Shown here: positions 51,208 through 63,556 of the stretch, piece after piece | Layout: each line of letters opens with the position of its first letter | Numbering within the stretch: position 1 is the stretch's first letter | Source: Cylindrodendrum hubeiense | Lineage: Eukaryota; Ascomycota; Sordariomycetes; Hypocreales; Nectriaceae | Reading direction: 5' to 3' | NCBI GenBank assembly: GCA_014621425.1 | Contig: JAANBB010000117.1 | Coordinates: forward strand, 1-64,000 | DNA length: 64,000 nt | Notes under the pieces: generated by a model | What the model saw: the letters and a program-made list of their open reading frames with translations, nothing else | Databases searched by the model: none | What the model was told of the DNA's origin: nothing | Program-made: the position numbers and the translations under genes

Positions 51208-53023
51208 CTAAACATCCAGCATGCTTCCGGGCTGATAGGGCGGAACAGTGGTTTGATCGGTTGTCTCTGCGCTGCTGCTACGGCGGCTAGTCCCGGGAGC
51301 GTTGCGACTGGGGGGGCCGTCCGTGTATGGTGGCGGAGCAGGGCCATCTCGAGACATTTCCTCATGACGACGAGCACGCTCGGCCTCGAGGTTATTGGGG
51401 AATAGTACACTGGTAGCTGTTTGCATTACACGTTCGTGGCGGCGCTGTTCTGATTTGCCGCCGTAGCGATTCGCGGTGTAATGTTGTGCGCGCGGGATTG
51501 CGGAGATGCCAGCTCGGTCAGCCCGGAGGTTGCTTTCATTCAGCCTTGCGACGGGGAGCAGTTCGATCCCATCACCTCTTGAAGCCCCCAGAGCCTCCTC
51601 GCGGGCGTGTCGCTCAGCATCTGCCTCGACTCGGCGACCGGTGGCCCTGCTGCCGCCAATCTCGCGAACGTTCGAGGCAATCTTGTCGCGGAGGGACATC
51701 AAGTGCTCACCCTTGACACGGTTCCACCACCCAGGCTTATTAACAATTCCAAGCTCTCGATCTATCGTGTCATTCCTCTCATGCCTCTGCCTAATGAGTT
51801 CTTTGTCCTCGTTTGGACTTGTGAATCCGTACAAGATTTGGATAAGCAGGATGAGCAATGATGGAGTGTAGCCCCAAGTGTAAATGACGTAGTTTGGAGC
51901 GCCAATCCTGATTAGAGAGTATTCGAATTCCCAGGCGATAAAGGCCTGGTAAGCAATCAGGGCGGCGGTGATGGGAATGGTGAGGTAGAAGCGCCAAGGC
52001 ACAGCCTTAGTGAAGCCGAGGGCACGATTAACAAGACCGCGGTGGCGGTCGCTATAATTCTTGATCGAATGACGCATGGAGAAAAGTATAGTGAGCCAGG
52101 CAATGATAAGGCAGAAGGCGCCGGCCTTGAATCGAGTGCTTGTTGCGGCGGGCATCGCAACATCCACAATTTGCTCGGGATAGTGCTGTTTCTGAGTGAA
52201 GCTCCAGCTTCGAGGAACGACAAGAAAGAAGTTCTAATCTTGAAGTTAAAAAAATGGAAGCATTATAAAAACCGCATCAGGGCGATGCATAGAAATGGAA
52301 TATTTGAGTTGGAGACAAACTCACCATCCAGACCCAAAAATAGAACCACATGGGTAGCCAAAGTTCGAGCATAGCACGACGATCATGTTGCTCAAAGACG
52401 AAAGGATTCGGGTCGATAAATTGTCGTTCTAGCCAACTGCCCCAATGGCGAACAGATTCCCATGTCAGAGCAACGGTAACCATACATAAAAGGTACCAGA
52501 AGAAAACGGTGACAGTGATTGGAAGCTCCTGCAAGTAGTAGCGGTCAATGTCGATGCCCATAAACAAGCCGATGCAAGCACATGCGCAGACAAAGATGCC
52601 CCAGTACCATTGCCAGCGTCGACTGATTGGATAGAAGCGCTTTTCGGGAGTCAGATGGTTCTTGCCGTGTTTAGCGAGTGCAACGAGGAGTAGCACAAGG
52701 CAGACGCCAAAGGCAGAAGCGAAGAAAATACCGGTCCGACCACGAGTGCCAATCGATTTAACCGGTGAGTAGCAGCTTGTTTTGTTGATGAAAGTGCCAT
52801 TGTCGAAGAGATACGCGGGCTGGTATGGGGGGAAGACCAAATAGCACTTGGAGCCATTGGAGATGGTCTCATTGCTGTAGTATGTGTAATTCCAGTGTTT
52901 GAGGGCTGTGAGGCTCAAATGGCGGTGGGCCAAAACCGTGTCCGACTTGTTAGCACCCTCAGGCCAAGCCTTAACTAGGTCGCGCGCCGTAATCGCAGCG
53001 ATGTTGTCGTAGAAGCTAGCCAT
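51208..53023 (-). CDS. Fungal multi-pass membrane protein, DUF2434-like
   Basis: Two exons on the minus strand (53023-52325 and 52233-51208, phase 0) give 574 residues. The N-terminal 90 residues contain several N-glycosylation sequons and lie before the first hydrophobic segment (GIFFASAFGVCLVLLLVAL). About six further membrane helices follow, with landmarks LPMWFYFWVWM, NFFLVVPRSW and WEFEYSLI. From about residue 385 the protein is hydrophilic and ends in a proline/serine-rich tail (APPPYTDGPP, VPPYQPGS) with PPxY motifs that could bind Nedd4/Rsp5-type ubiquitin ligases. It resembles the fungal DUF2434 family as I remember it; function unknown. It is convergent with the NRPS and nothing ties it to peptide synthesis. 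Confidence 0.85.
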
Positions 53024-54074
53024 AACAAGCGGTACTGACTGTGATGCCAGCGTCTGGACGTCGCCTCAGTTGGCGTGAATTTGACTTGTCGTCGGCGCCA
53101 GGTGGCTCGTGGTTTACTCCTTCAACGTGGAGCTCCTTAAAGACTAAGATAGGATAGAACAGGATTTGTTGGCAGTTGGTTTTGCAATCTCACCAAGATT
53201 GGCTGGTGCGGGTGTTTCAACTCGTCGTACGTCATAAAGTAGAACCCAACCAGAGCAAGGGACCACGGCTTCTACCAATGCAACGCAATCACTCCCTGAT
53301 CAATCTTCCCTATCCATTGACGACTCAATACTCTGTAATTATGATAGTCTTACTTACGTTGCCTTCGCTTACTCATTCCCATATTACGTTATTTGTCAGT
53401 GCCAACCCCGCAAATCGGAAACCGGCTTAATTACCGCTATTGATCAACTTGATACTCGGGCTTTTGAGGATAGCAAGGGGAACAGTTCCACAGCTCTTTG
53501 ACAGATCGGCGTCGGCTGCCCAGTGACAGGATCGTCGCTTATTATTTAATATTTACGGAGAGAAGCTCACGGCCGCGAACTGGGTTTGTGCGTGCAACGT
53601 AAGCCGTGGTGTCATAAAGTGCTGAGAGGATGAATGAAATTGTTTCCGGTCGGGCTGACCCCACTGTGCCAAAGCGCTAGACTAATCAGCGTGAAGGTAA
53701 ACCCCGTGTGGGCTATCTCGCGCTCGCCCTGGTACCTGCTGTAACGATCTGCAAAAGCTAAACCGGGTCGCAGGTTTACTATTTAGTACAATAATCAGGC
53801 GAAAAAATCCTCCGCCCAGGCGGGTGCGATTGAATAAGAGGTCAGCGCTGACCTCTTATAGATTTGCTCAGGCCATTCTGTCCTCGCTAGTTGCCGTTTC
53901 GTAGGAGCCCTGTACAATGGTACTTCTCTGCCACGCCGGGCTGTCTTTTTAACTCAGCCTCAGGTATATAAGTCCGAGACCACCGATGATACCCAGACCT
54001 GAACTTGTTATTTGAGCCTTTTGTACGTGAGCTTTGACTGATATTTCATTCTAGTTCCCGCCAATGTCACAAAT
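53024..54074. other. Intergenic region with a perfect 26-bp palindrome
   Basis: Contains the divergent promoters of the membrane-protein gene (-) and the small coiled-coil gene (+). A TATA box (tatataag, 53965-53972) lies about 105 bp before the ATG at 54075. A perfect palindrome sits at 53834-53859. Confidence 0.5.
53834..53859. promoter_or_regulatory. Perfect 26-bp palindrome
   Basis: Half-site ataagaggtcagc is followed without spacer by its exact reverse complement. It lies about 240 bp upstream of the 54075 start codon and could be a dimeric transcription-factor site; a chance or transposon-derived palindrome is the alternative. Confidence 0.55.
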
Positions 54075-54488
54075 ATGCCTCGACGCTCTGATGACGAGGT
54101 ACGACAATTGGAATCAGACAGATTCTCTAACGCTGTCCGTGTCAATATTGAGATAATCAATAATGCCGAGGCGAAACTCGATGCATATGTGCAAAATCTA
54201 TACAAAGAAGAGCGTGATGCTGCTCTTGCCAATATTCGGGAACTGGAAGAAGCAGTAAAAAGGCTATATAGTAAGGAGCGGGATGCTACTCTTGCCAATA
54301 TACGGATACTCAGGAATGTCATGGTCACGGTCGATGCAACATTGCAGGACTTACTCGTGAAGGAACGGGAAGCCACTCATGCATCCAGTCAGGAATCAAC
54401 CGAGAGTGGAGCTAACAACAGAAGTCCAATCAGGAGGACGACGGGACACGCACACAGCGCAACCCCGCAAGTTGACCCTGATCAATAG
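54075..54488 (+). CDS. Small coiled-coil repeat protein, hypothetical
   Basis: An unspliced frame of 137 residues with a TATA box at the expected distance. Residues 40-105 hold about three imperfect 30-residue helical repeats built around LYKEERDAALANIRELEEAV, LYSKERDATLANIRILRNVM and LLVKEREATHASS. The charge and heptad pattern predict an alpha-helical coiled coil. The rest is hydrophilic, and the C-terminus (SPIRRTTGHAHS) is disordered-looking. I recognise no family. It may be a real lineage-specific gene or the surviving part of a longer repeat protein. Confidence 0.6.
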   Translation: MPRRSDDEVRQLESDRFSNAVRVNIEIINNAEAKLDAYVQNLYKEERDAALANIRELEEAVKRLYSKERDATLANIRILRNVMVTVDATLQDLLVKEREATHASSQESTESGANNRSPIRRTTGHAHSATPQVDPDQ

Positions 54489-57135
54489 GATCAATCAACT
54501 TCCTACTGTCTATTTATTATACTCGAAGTCAGCGTTTGCCGCCACGGATCTGAAATCGGACATCGCGTTTTATACTAGCGCGGACGTGACGAGGACTCAC
54601 TCGCTCAGATTCACTCTGGGCGGAGAGGCGGAAGAGAGCCTCAACTATAGCGATACTGTCCCCGGTCTATTAGGTAGGTGACATTGAGGTTTTCATTATG
54701 GCCTTTTCATTACTTGTGAACTGGGAGTGATGCGAAGGTCATGCCAGCCATGAACGACAAATACGATGCAAAAATGGAATGTCTCTTCTATCGATCCCTC
54801 TGAGCAGCTTGCCTTTAGTATGGTCAACTGTCCTAAGGGTGTCTGGCAAGCTAGGCATCACTAGAATACTAATAGCTACACGCATCGATAACGATACTGT
54901 TTGTTTTTGAGCGCTGTGTGTTACCCGAAACACACAAATCCTTTCCTCGCAATCAATGTTTCCTTCACCTATAACCCTGTCATTTCTCAGTATCGTAACT
55001 ACTAGTTGTAAAAGGGTATAGAAAATATCTTGGTTCCTGTATAAGGATATTATTGAAGAGTGGTTTTATGTATGACACTATTTACTAGCAGAAAGAGGGC
55101 AGTTTCTTGTAGGAAAAGCCGAATATTACGCTTTGGAAGACAGGAAAGTTGCCAACTTGAGAGAGCCGAGGTCATATAGAATTCCAAGATCTATTGAATA
55201 ATCTCAGTGGGTTTAAGCAACATAGATCTAGACGGGTAGATCTTTAAGCTTTAAACTTATCGTGGCGATGTTCAAGATTTGGTCTATCTCCAAGGCGTCC
55301 TAGTCTAGCTGTTGTAGCTAGTCAGGGCAACTTAGGATACCTTGATGCAATCCTCGGTATCTCTTAGATAGCCATATTAGTCGCTAACCTTGTAGTTCTC
55401 CGTGATAATGTATATCTAGCCGGGGCTATTGTACCAGCCATTGAGCTTGACAGACGAGTCGGTGTACTGAAGTGTGATTATTATGCTGAAGTGTTTGTAC
55501 TGGTATGCCAAGATTCCAGTATCAAACATTTATTCCCGACCTCTTAGGGACAATATGTACGTACCTGCGTTCCCCAGCTCGCGAATATAGGCAGCTCATC
55601 TCAGTTCCAATTTACCGTCAAGCCCGAAGTTTCTTGCATGCTTGACAGTCGGATGTATTGCGTATTCTTGGCATGTAGCTAGATAATCCCAAACCCGCCT
55701 TGGCCTAAATCTTATATACGAGTCTATAATTCGCGTTTCGGTTTAATCTGATGAGATATGGTGTGCGTATGTGGGGAGCGTACTAGTTCTGGCCATCCAA
55801 CTTGATGATCCCAGGAGTTTCGAGCCTCAACCCGAGCTCAACCCGAGCATGTAAGGTTGTAAGAATGATGAAGGCTCAACATTGCTGAGCTTTGAGTGAT
55901 GGATTCGCAAATGCAGTACAGTTCGGTTAACTATGATCAAAAGCACTGAGCTCCTTCCTATAAATCACAAAGAAGTCTAGGATTTGGGACATTTAATCCA
56001 CTAGATCCATGGCGCAAACACCACATTGCTTCCTCGGCGGTCTGACCTGATGTAAAGCGGAATTGGTTATATCTAGCTGAAAGCTCATAAGAGTACCATT
56101 GAAGCGGCGGAAAAATGCGTCGTAGCCCAACACCAAGTAAATGCCCTCCCACAGAAAATCCTCCGTCAAGTGTCGGCAGCAAGTCTCCCTGGGTCGGGTA
56201 TGTGCGTAGGCCACAGCTGGAGCTATTGGCTGTGACTTCTTGACTCTTGGTTGAAAGGGAAGGAAAGCATCTAATTAGGTGCTTGGGCTGAAAGAAAGTT
56301 GGTCTTCGCGTTGGCAAGGCGTTGAAAACCGTGATGGAAGCGATGTAAATCCCGACCTCAAAGACTCGGGCGCGACTAACAGCAGAGAAAAATCGGGGGA
56401 AAATGCAAATTAATACAGATAATACAGAAATTAAAAACAGGCTCTGCTAGGAGGGCTATGGAAGGTCTCGTTCCTCCACCAAGCTATCCTTTTAAAAGGT
56501 AACTCTTGTGTGTTGATGCTTGATGATGCTCAAGGTCTCCGGTCGGAGACCTTCCCTTTTATCCGCCCTCCCGGGCGGCCCCACATTTCCCGGCCCTTCC
56601 TGCCCGATGCGGCAATCCCCGCCGCTTCACCATGCTACGTTAACATATTGTACTTTTTCAGCATAGCGCTCTGGTGCCCATTGATTATTAGCTGAGGCGG
56701 ATGGAGCCACAGCTTAGCTTAAGAATTCTACTATCTTATTCGCCAGAAATTAGGTGCTATTGATATATGTATTCATTACAAAGGGGTATGGATATTATCG
56801 CACAGATATCATGATTACCACTAGTAGCTTGCTATGCATCCATCAATGTGGACACAGTATTCTCATATAAGGATTTGGCTTGCACAAGGATCGGGCCAGC
56901 ATAGGCCAGATAAGAGCCATATATAGGATGAATCTTGGATATGGTCTTTGAGCCTAGTCACAGGCCCTGATCCGACCTTATTATTGAAATGCAAAGTCAA
57001 CTAGATCTCCAGGTATAATAAGCTAGCTACTATCTCTTCCAATGGATAAAAATTAAGATTCTTCATCAATGTCAACTGCAGTTATCACCATTATGTCTAA
57101 TAATTTCCACTTTATTATTCTTCTTTTGTCAAAAT
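54489..57135. other. 2.6-kb intergenic region
   Basis: No convincing gene. Minus-strand frames between 55958 and 56317 have some coding-like composition (for example EDFLWEGIYLVLGYDAFFRRFNG) but no in-frame ATG and no matching family; a decayed fragment is possible. A hairpin with 10-bp arms (aaggtctccg/cggagacctt, two-base loop) occurs at 56532-56553. Confidence 0.4.
56532..56553. repeat. Short perfect inverted repeat (10-bp arms)
   Basis: aaggtctccg, two bases, then its exact reverse complement cggagacctt. It lies in a gene-free region and its role is unknown. Confidence 0.5.
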
Positions 57136-58418
57136 TTAAACTTTGACCTGTGTTGTTGCTCCAATGGCCTCACCGGAGGTAGGAATCAAGAAATCGCTTG
57201 CCTGGACTCGTCCGTTAGACCCACGGGCACCCTTCAGCTTAGCCGGATCAATGCTCTTGAACGACTTATCAGACCACGCAGTCTTGGAGTTCCACGAGTT
57301 GCCCGATGCCTTGACAGCACTGTTGAGGGTGACTTGAGTGCCCGTGTTAGAGGCAGCAACATTAGCCTTCACGGTCGATGATGAGCTGCGCAGGTGGAAG
57401 CCCAGGTCACCGTTCTTCCAAGCTGTGTTGCGCTCAAAGGTCAGGGATCCAGGGTTGCCGTTGTCGATGAACCCCTTCTTCAGGTTGCTGAAGGCAATGC
57501 AGTTGCGAACAATATGGCCGGCGGGAGGGTTATTGGTGATGCCCAGCTTGAAGCCGTTTCCGTCGCCCTCGAACGGGGAGAATCCCCAGCGGTTGTAGCC
57601 ATTACCCCAAGAATAGACTTCCTCAAGCGTGATAGGTGACTCGAACATGAAAAGATCCAGTCCATCGTCAACATTCTCCCACAGTCGGGCATTGCGCAAT
57701 ACATTGCCAGTACCCTTGCCTGACTTGCAAGCAAAGCCGTCGGCGCTCTCTCCGTTCTTGCGAGGATCTCGGTTACGGTATGAGTCGAGGTTTTCTACGG
57801 TGTTGTTGGATGAGGCGCCCTCGAGCTGGAAACCAGTCTCGTAGTTATCGTGTGTAGAGAGCCCCTGGTAGAAGTTGTGGGATGCATCGCGAGCATAGAT
57901 GCCGTAAGGTCCATTGATCAGCCTAATAATCATGTCAGTCCTCAAGGCAACTAGGTAGTAAGACGTATTTCTCTTACTCCAAATTATAAAAGGCCCAGTA
58001 GTTCGCATTCTGGATGTGGAAGATGCCTCGCTCGCCGTTGGGAAGAGCCTCGTCCAATTTCTTGGGGGTGCTAGGACAGTCAATTGATTGCTTCGAGATG
58101 TTCAAATTCAAGCTCTACTTACCCAGGCAGGCTTTCTCCGTTGACGATGACCTTTTCCTTGTTGTAAGGCTTCACCGTGATGGGCGACGTCCTGGTGCCG
58201 CTCTTCGAGATCTGGATATTGGTCGACGGCGAGTACGTGCCTGCGCGCAAGTAGATGGTGTCACCAGCCGCTGCGGCATTGACAGCGGCCTGGATGGATC
58301 CGAAGGGCGCGCTGAGAGTTCCCGAGCCGCTACCAGAGGGCGACACGAAGATCTCGCGGCTAGCTACACTACCAACGGCAGCGAGCAAAAGAGTGATAGT
58401 AGATTGGAAGGCAGGCAT
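57136..58418 (-). CDS. Secreted pectate lyase, polysaccharide lyase family 9
   Basis: Three exons on the minus strand (58418-58123, 58070-57978, 57922-57136) give 391 residues. A signal peptide (MPAFQSTITLLLAAVGSVAS) precedes a right-handed parallel beta-helix. The enzyme cleaves polygalacturonate by calcium-dependent beta-elimination outside the cell. The family's calcium ligands and catalytic lysine are all visible: D191 in SADGFACK, D215/D216/D219 in ENVDDGLDLF, and K255 in GDGNGFKLG. Their spacing equals that of Dickeya Pel9A (D209, D233, D234, D237, K273), each offset by 18. A TATA box (tatataa on the minus strand) lies about 75 bp upstream of the ATG. It is a plant cell-wall-degrading enzyme typical of saprotrophic or plant-associated fungi and probably unrelated to the NRPS. 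Confidence 0.94.
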
Positions 58419-60725
58419 GTTTGTAGGGAATGGGAGCGTTAGTGGTGGCCTGATGGTCGTCGTGGATATTTTGGGCGAGCTGGGCCTTTGTTATATAGTC
58501 GACGGGCGGCTTGGCAGGGCTGAAATGCCAGCGCGAGTTGAAGCAATTGTCACAATACGAGAAGGCCCCACGTTTCCGTGTTTCGTGTTCCGACAGGCTA
58601 TTTTAGCTTTCCCTACCAATGAGCACGTTTTTAATGGATTTCGAGCAAGCTCACTTGAGTGACATTAAGCCAATGTTGGTAGATACGCCGGACTTTATTG
58701 TGACATGCTTTAATATTCCTTCTCTCGGAGTAACGTTGGAGTATTCTGGACACGCTCTACAGGCTCAGCAGTAGATAAGCAACGAGTTTGCTTGGTCAGC
58801 TTTACTCGGTTCCCAATAGATGGGTGCTGCCATATTAATTGTCTCGCCCCTTTTGAATGGTCACAAACGCTACCATAACCACCATGGCACAGGCCTATTG
58901 GGATAGCGGCGGAATAATTTCCCTCCCAATCGGGCGGTTCCATCTTTTTTGCGTGGACGCCATTAGTGGAGGATCTTGTTAGCTTGCACCTTAATTTCAT
59001 GGGCCGGCCGGACGAGCCGACGGGGAAAGGACCCGGACACTGCGACCGTGAGGGTTAAAGCGGCGGAAAATACAGCGACTTTTCCAATTATGGCCCATTG
59101 CACTTCCCTGTGGCCTGTTGTACAGTTTTAGAGTCGTCGGGCCTTAATTTAAAGTACGAGCAGGCCCGCATCTAGGGTCGCACAGCCCGGCAACATTAAC
59201 CTTATTCTGACATTTGCACGCCATGTACGGATGATATTGAGCGCGAACGCCGCGTTAGTATGCGCTGTCTGGACAAATCTGGAAAGGGAGAATACGAGTG
59301 GGAGTCTGAGGGACTGACGTCATTTGAGTCTCTACAGATTAGAGTATCATTACATAACTGCACTTGCGTTCGAGCTTCACACAATCGCGTTGCAGAATAA
59401 TGTATTCATACCAATCCACAGAAGCGTGCCTACCGACCGAAATTCGGGCGCATATATGTGCAATAATGCAATGGAGTTACGGTGTTCCAAAGGCTGTCTT
59501 ACTTGGGAAAGGGCCTGGAGGTCTGGGTATCAACCATCCCCTATGTACGTAGTATGACCACAAAGCGTTTGCACCATCGATCAGAGGCTAGTTGGAAAGG
59601 AGGATCGACTAAATAAATACTGACCACTGGATCCCAAATAACCATGACCAACACTCTCTCGGGCTCTGAGATATACGTGCCAAATTAAAGAGCGTGGTTC
59701 AGCTCCCGCCACATCAAAAAGCTCTTTTGAGCCCATTCATGGAGAAAGAAACCTCTCACCCACGAAATGGTAAGGCTAAAGTCAGAAGACGATGCTGAGA
59801 CCAAAATTATAAAAACACAAATGATGCCGATCTCCTACTCTTGGACCTAGATTATACCCTCTATTCCTAAAAGTAGGATACTAAAAGGGTTATAGTTAGA
59901 TTACATGGTGGTGGTTTCGGTGTAGATGACTTTCCAGAGAACACGACCGATCCAAATATCTACAATATAATTAGAATATTCACTTTAAAAATTAGGAAGC
60001 CCACTCCGATACCTTGCATAGGCCCTCAATAGCTGTGTTAACTTCTGCAAATGCGCATCTGCAAGCCGCATCGCTGCCGACAGGGGTCAAGCCTGTTCCT
60101 AGGACATGCCACATTTTGATAACACAGGCTGCGGCGAAAATAAATCATGAGCCTGGAATGGTGAAAACAGTTTAAAAAGAAAGTAAATATAGTCGTCAAA
60201 AGCAACTATAAAACAGAATTATCTTACTGCTGTATGCCGCAATCCTCAGCGCCGAGGTTCCCCGATTCACGCCGCATTGTGTAACTCAATGCACTGACAA
60301 ATGCGCGATGTCTTGGTCATTCAATCCCCGCACACGTACTTCATCCACAACATCTGATATCGTGCTGCATTTGTGGCAATCATATTTCATTGACACGTAG
60401 GCAATTCGGCCGTCTCCAGACACTTAATGCCGCGCCTTTCACGAATATGCAGCATAGCAGGTGTGTTGTCCATGTACCGCTTACTAAATTGGCCCATATG
60501 TAGGATCGTTCCGATTCATGATGCATGACATTCACGAGACATTTAGTTAATTCCACGTCGGCATTTCGGCCAGTGATAGCAAATTTTTTCTATATAAGAT
60601 CGCTTTGCCTCGACCAAACCAAACAGAGCCCCTCACATCAATCCATCCTCATCTCACAAACAACTCATATCACTTCACCTTATAATACTTAAATCAATTC
60701 ATCGATTCTACAAACAAAGGTCACC
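58419..60725. other. 2.3-kb divergent intergenic region
   Basis: Holds the promoters of the pectate lyase (-) and the 76-residue gene (+). I see no gene or repeat that I can support. A TATA box (tatataag) at 60591-60598 serves the downstream gene. Confidence 0.45.
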
Positions 60726-61067
60726 ATGTCTGCTCCCAACACGTGAGTCACTACCTATGTGCAGGTGCGGGAGAGTTTCCTCAGCAGTCAAACCTAATAC
60801 CTAGGGGTAGCACCTTCGATACCGAACGCCAGTTCGTCGTACCCCTGCCCACTTCCACTGGCCTTTCTACTCCTGCTGGTAAGTAGAACTAGCTCTGGAA
60901 TAATGAGCATCTCTAATATATTTACAGGCCAGCTCCTAAAGGGTGCTACCGATGATGAGGGCAAGCAGAAGGCTGCCGCTCTCCTGGTCGGCGTCAAGCT
61001 CGATCTTGAGGCTGAAGTTCATTTGACAGCACGTGTCAAGGGTGATATCTGCGTTGGGCTTTACTAG
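60726..61067 (+). CDS. Small conserved-looking protein, 76 residues, three exons
   Basis: Exons 60726-60742, 60805-60878 and 60928-61067 splice with canonical GT-AG introns into 76 residues. A TATA box lies 130 bp upstream, and the ATG has a good context (tcaccatgtc). The product starts MSAPNTGSTFDTERQFVVPL and ends with a charged amphipathic region (KLDLEAEVHLTARVKGD) and CVGLY. There is no signal peptide or membrane segment. I recognise no family. The very short first exon explains why a simple open-frame scan misses the gene. Clean splicing in three phases and codon choice unlike the surroundings support a real gene. Confidence 0.72.
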
Positions 61068-62064
61068 CTGGGGGATTAATGATTGATGTTTGACGACTGA
61101 CGCTGAGACGGTGGAGATTGTACTAGAGAAATAAACCGTCAAGTCAGAAATGGTTAGCCAGTATACTGATTTAATATATTGCCACTGTCGCTCTATTGCT
61201 GAAAAGGGATTGTGATTGGCTACTTCGACTGTCGCATCGCCAGCTATTATGTTGGGTAAATTTGACAGGGAGGCAAGCATTTATATGTTAGCTATACGAG
61301 CTACTAGGCATATTTAAAACAATGCCAATCTCTCCTTGTTTAGAGACCTTTACTTTTTTATCTTCCGGGACATCCATCCAGCTGCCAGTACAGGTTCAAC
61401 TTATTGTCTTACCCCAATCATTTGTTGACCACTTTAAATGGGATATGATCACACGGGCCTAGCATTCGGAATCATGTTTGCTTGCTTGACTGTTGAGATC
61501 CTAGCATCAGGATTCGTCGCAAGTCTATGTGTTGAACTTCAATTCTCAATCCATGAGCCCCCATGCAACCTGCTGTATTTGGACCATTTTACTACGTATT
61601 AATATATTATTGTTGAATCCTTACCCTCAACTCGGTTTGCAATCACCATACAGAAGAAGCAGCAAATAAAGTTGCGTAGCCCAAATATCGCTTGTAAGCG
61701 CACAATTTTCATAGGAAAGCGCGTTTTGGCGGACCGACGCAGCCGACATCGTGCTTGAAAGCGTAGGATAGAAAGTGAGTGAAGGGATCATTTCCAGAGA
61801 TGGGTTTGGATGAGGGGTCATGAGATAGGGACGACCCTCACGTGGAGATTACGGCCGATAGGTTATCTTAGCCTCGAGTCTACAGGCCCTCAATTCCTGG
61901 GTCAGATCTCCGACTTCGAGTGGGGAGGTGGAGCTGTGGCCGGTACTCAAGAGTCAGCTTGGTGCCTCAGGCACCAGAAGCGTCTCAGATCGGAACCCCA
62001 CGCTTCCCCACGTCGCACCAACAAACTTGATTCGTTGCGTCATTATCCCAATGCAACAACCGCG
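61068..62064. other. Intergenic region before the thioesterase
   Basis: Just under 1 kb, AT-rich in the first 650 bp, with no gene recognised. The thioesterase frame stays open upstream to 61810, but that part has no presequence-like character, so I placed the start at 62065. Confidence 0.45.
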
Positions 62065-63556
62065 ATGATGTCCAGGAACAGGGATGCGAGAAGCACCGCT
62101 GCTTCACTGCATCGACTGGCTACCCAACGGCTACCATGCACTGAACTGACTCGCTGCGCGAGGAAATGCTTCCATACTACAACATTGGCACGAACTGATG
62201 GCGTATTCCGTGGTCTAACGGATACCAGGCTCCCCACGCCTTGGATTGAGGCCTTCCGTCTTCAGCAACAGGGCAAAGCATCTGGGAGCCATGAGGATTC
62301 TCCGAAAGAACGTGACCTCACCCCAAAGAAGATGAGTGACAGTTACCATCGTGTCGTGCTCCCCCTCGGCCAGGACCCTTGGTTATCTGATACATACATC
62401 AACTCATCCGGCCACATAAGGTAGACAACTTGGTCAATTGGTTCCAATTAGTCGGTTAAACCCACTGACATGAACTTTACTCAGGCTTGGCACCTTATTC
62501 ATGGACCTCGATGCCCTTTCCGGAATCATTGTTTACAAACATACCGGCCCTGGCGTCACAACGGTGACAGCCGCTTTAGACCGAATCACGATAGCACACC
62601 CCCTTACCGAAATCTGCGATCTCGAATATAGCGGCCAAGTTACATATGCTTCTGGCAGGAGCAGTGTGGAGATTACGTGCAAGGTTGCGAAGGCTAGGGC
62701 GGAAGGCGAGCCAAGCAAAGCTGAGGATGTCCTCCTCACCTGCACTTTCACCATGGTAGCCTTGAATCCGGAGACCAGAAGGCCTGTCAATATCCCGAAA
62801 CTTATCTATACCACGCCAGAGGAAGAGAAGATTTTCAAGACTGGAGAGGCAAAATCACTATCGACAAAGGAAGCGTCGAAGGCTTCGCTTCTCCAAACCG
62901 AACCAAATGACCCCGAGTCAGCTTTGATTCATCGCATCTGGCTCAGACAACTCGCATATCACGATCCAAATAACAGTCTGCGCCAACCCAAAAATGTTGT
63001 TTCTATGGCCAAAACGCAATTGTCAACGGCTGCCATTATGCAGCCTCAATATCGTAATCGGCACCAAACGATGATATTTGGTGGGTTTCACCTGAAGCAG
63101 ACTTTTGAGCTAGCATTCTGTTGCGCGGCTAGTTTTGCCCATGCACGACCAACCTTCATCAGTGCGGACCCTTGCACATTCCGCAATTCTGTCCCCGTCG
63201 GCAGCGTCTTGTACTTGACCGCGACGGTTGCATACACCGACCCTCCCTTGCTAGAAGAGGACGGTACTGAGCCCAGCGATTCGGACACGGATAAGCCGAT
63301 GACGCGAGTGCATATTCGAGTCGACAGCAAAGTCAGGGACGTTGAGCACGGGGTTGCAAGATCAACGGGCCAATTTAATTACACCTTCTCTGTGCCAAAG
63401 GACCTGAAAGTTCTGCCGCACACGTATGAAGAGTACATGATTTATATTGATGCCAAGAGGCGGGTAACCTTAGGTGACACTCAGCGAAAGCAGGAGGCGA
63501 TAGCCTTAGTTGATGAGAGACATGATCTGCCCAAAGATGTTAATCTGATAGGATAG
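62065..63556 (+). CDS. Mitochondrial double-hotdog acyl-CoA thioesterase (ACOT9/BACH-like)
   Basis: Two exons (62065-62420 and 62485-63556) give 475 residues. The N-terminus MMSRNRDARSTAASLHRLATQR is basic and serine-rich, as for a mitochondrial presequence. Two hotdog domains follow: the first contains RLGTLFMDLDALSGIIVYKH and the second MIFGGFHLKQTFELAFCCAASFA, matching the helix-bearing GG..LM...D-type motifs of acyl-CoA hydrolases. It should hydrolyse acyl-CoA to acid plus CoA in mitochondria. An acidic linker (LLEEDGTEPSDSDTDKP) lies in the second domain. Nothing suggests a role in the NRPS pathway, although an acyl-CoA ligase is encoded 45 kb away. Confidence 0.88.

Noticed and set aside
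55958..56317. Two overlapping minus-strand frames with some coding-like stretches (WEGIYLVLGYDAFFRRF)
   Set aside because: No convincing ATG-initiated full-length frame, no splice model that extends them and no family recognised; at most a decayed fragment.
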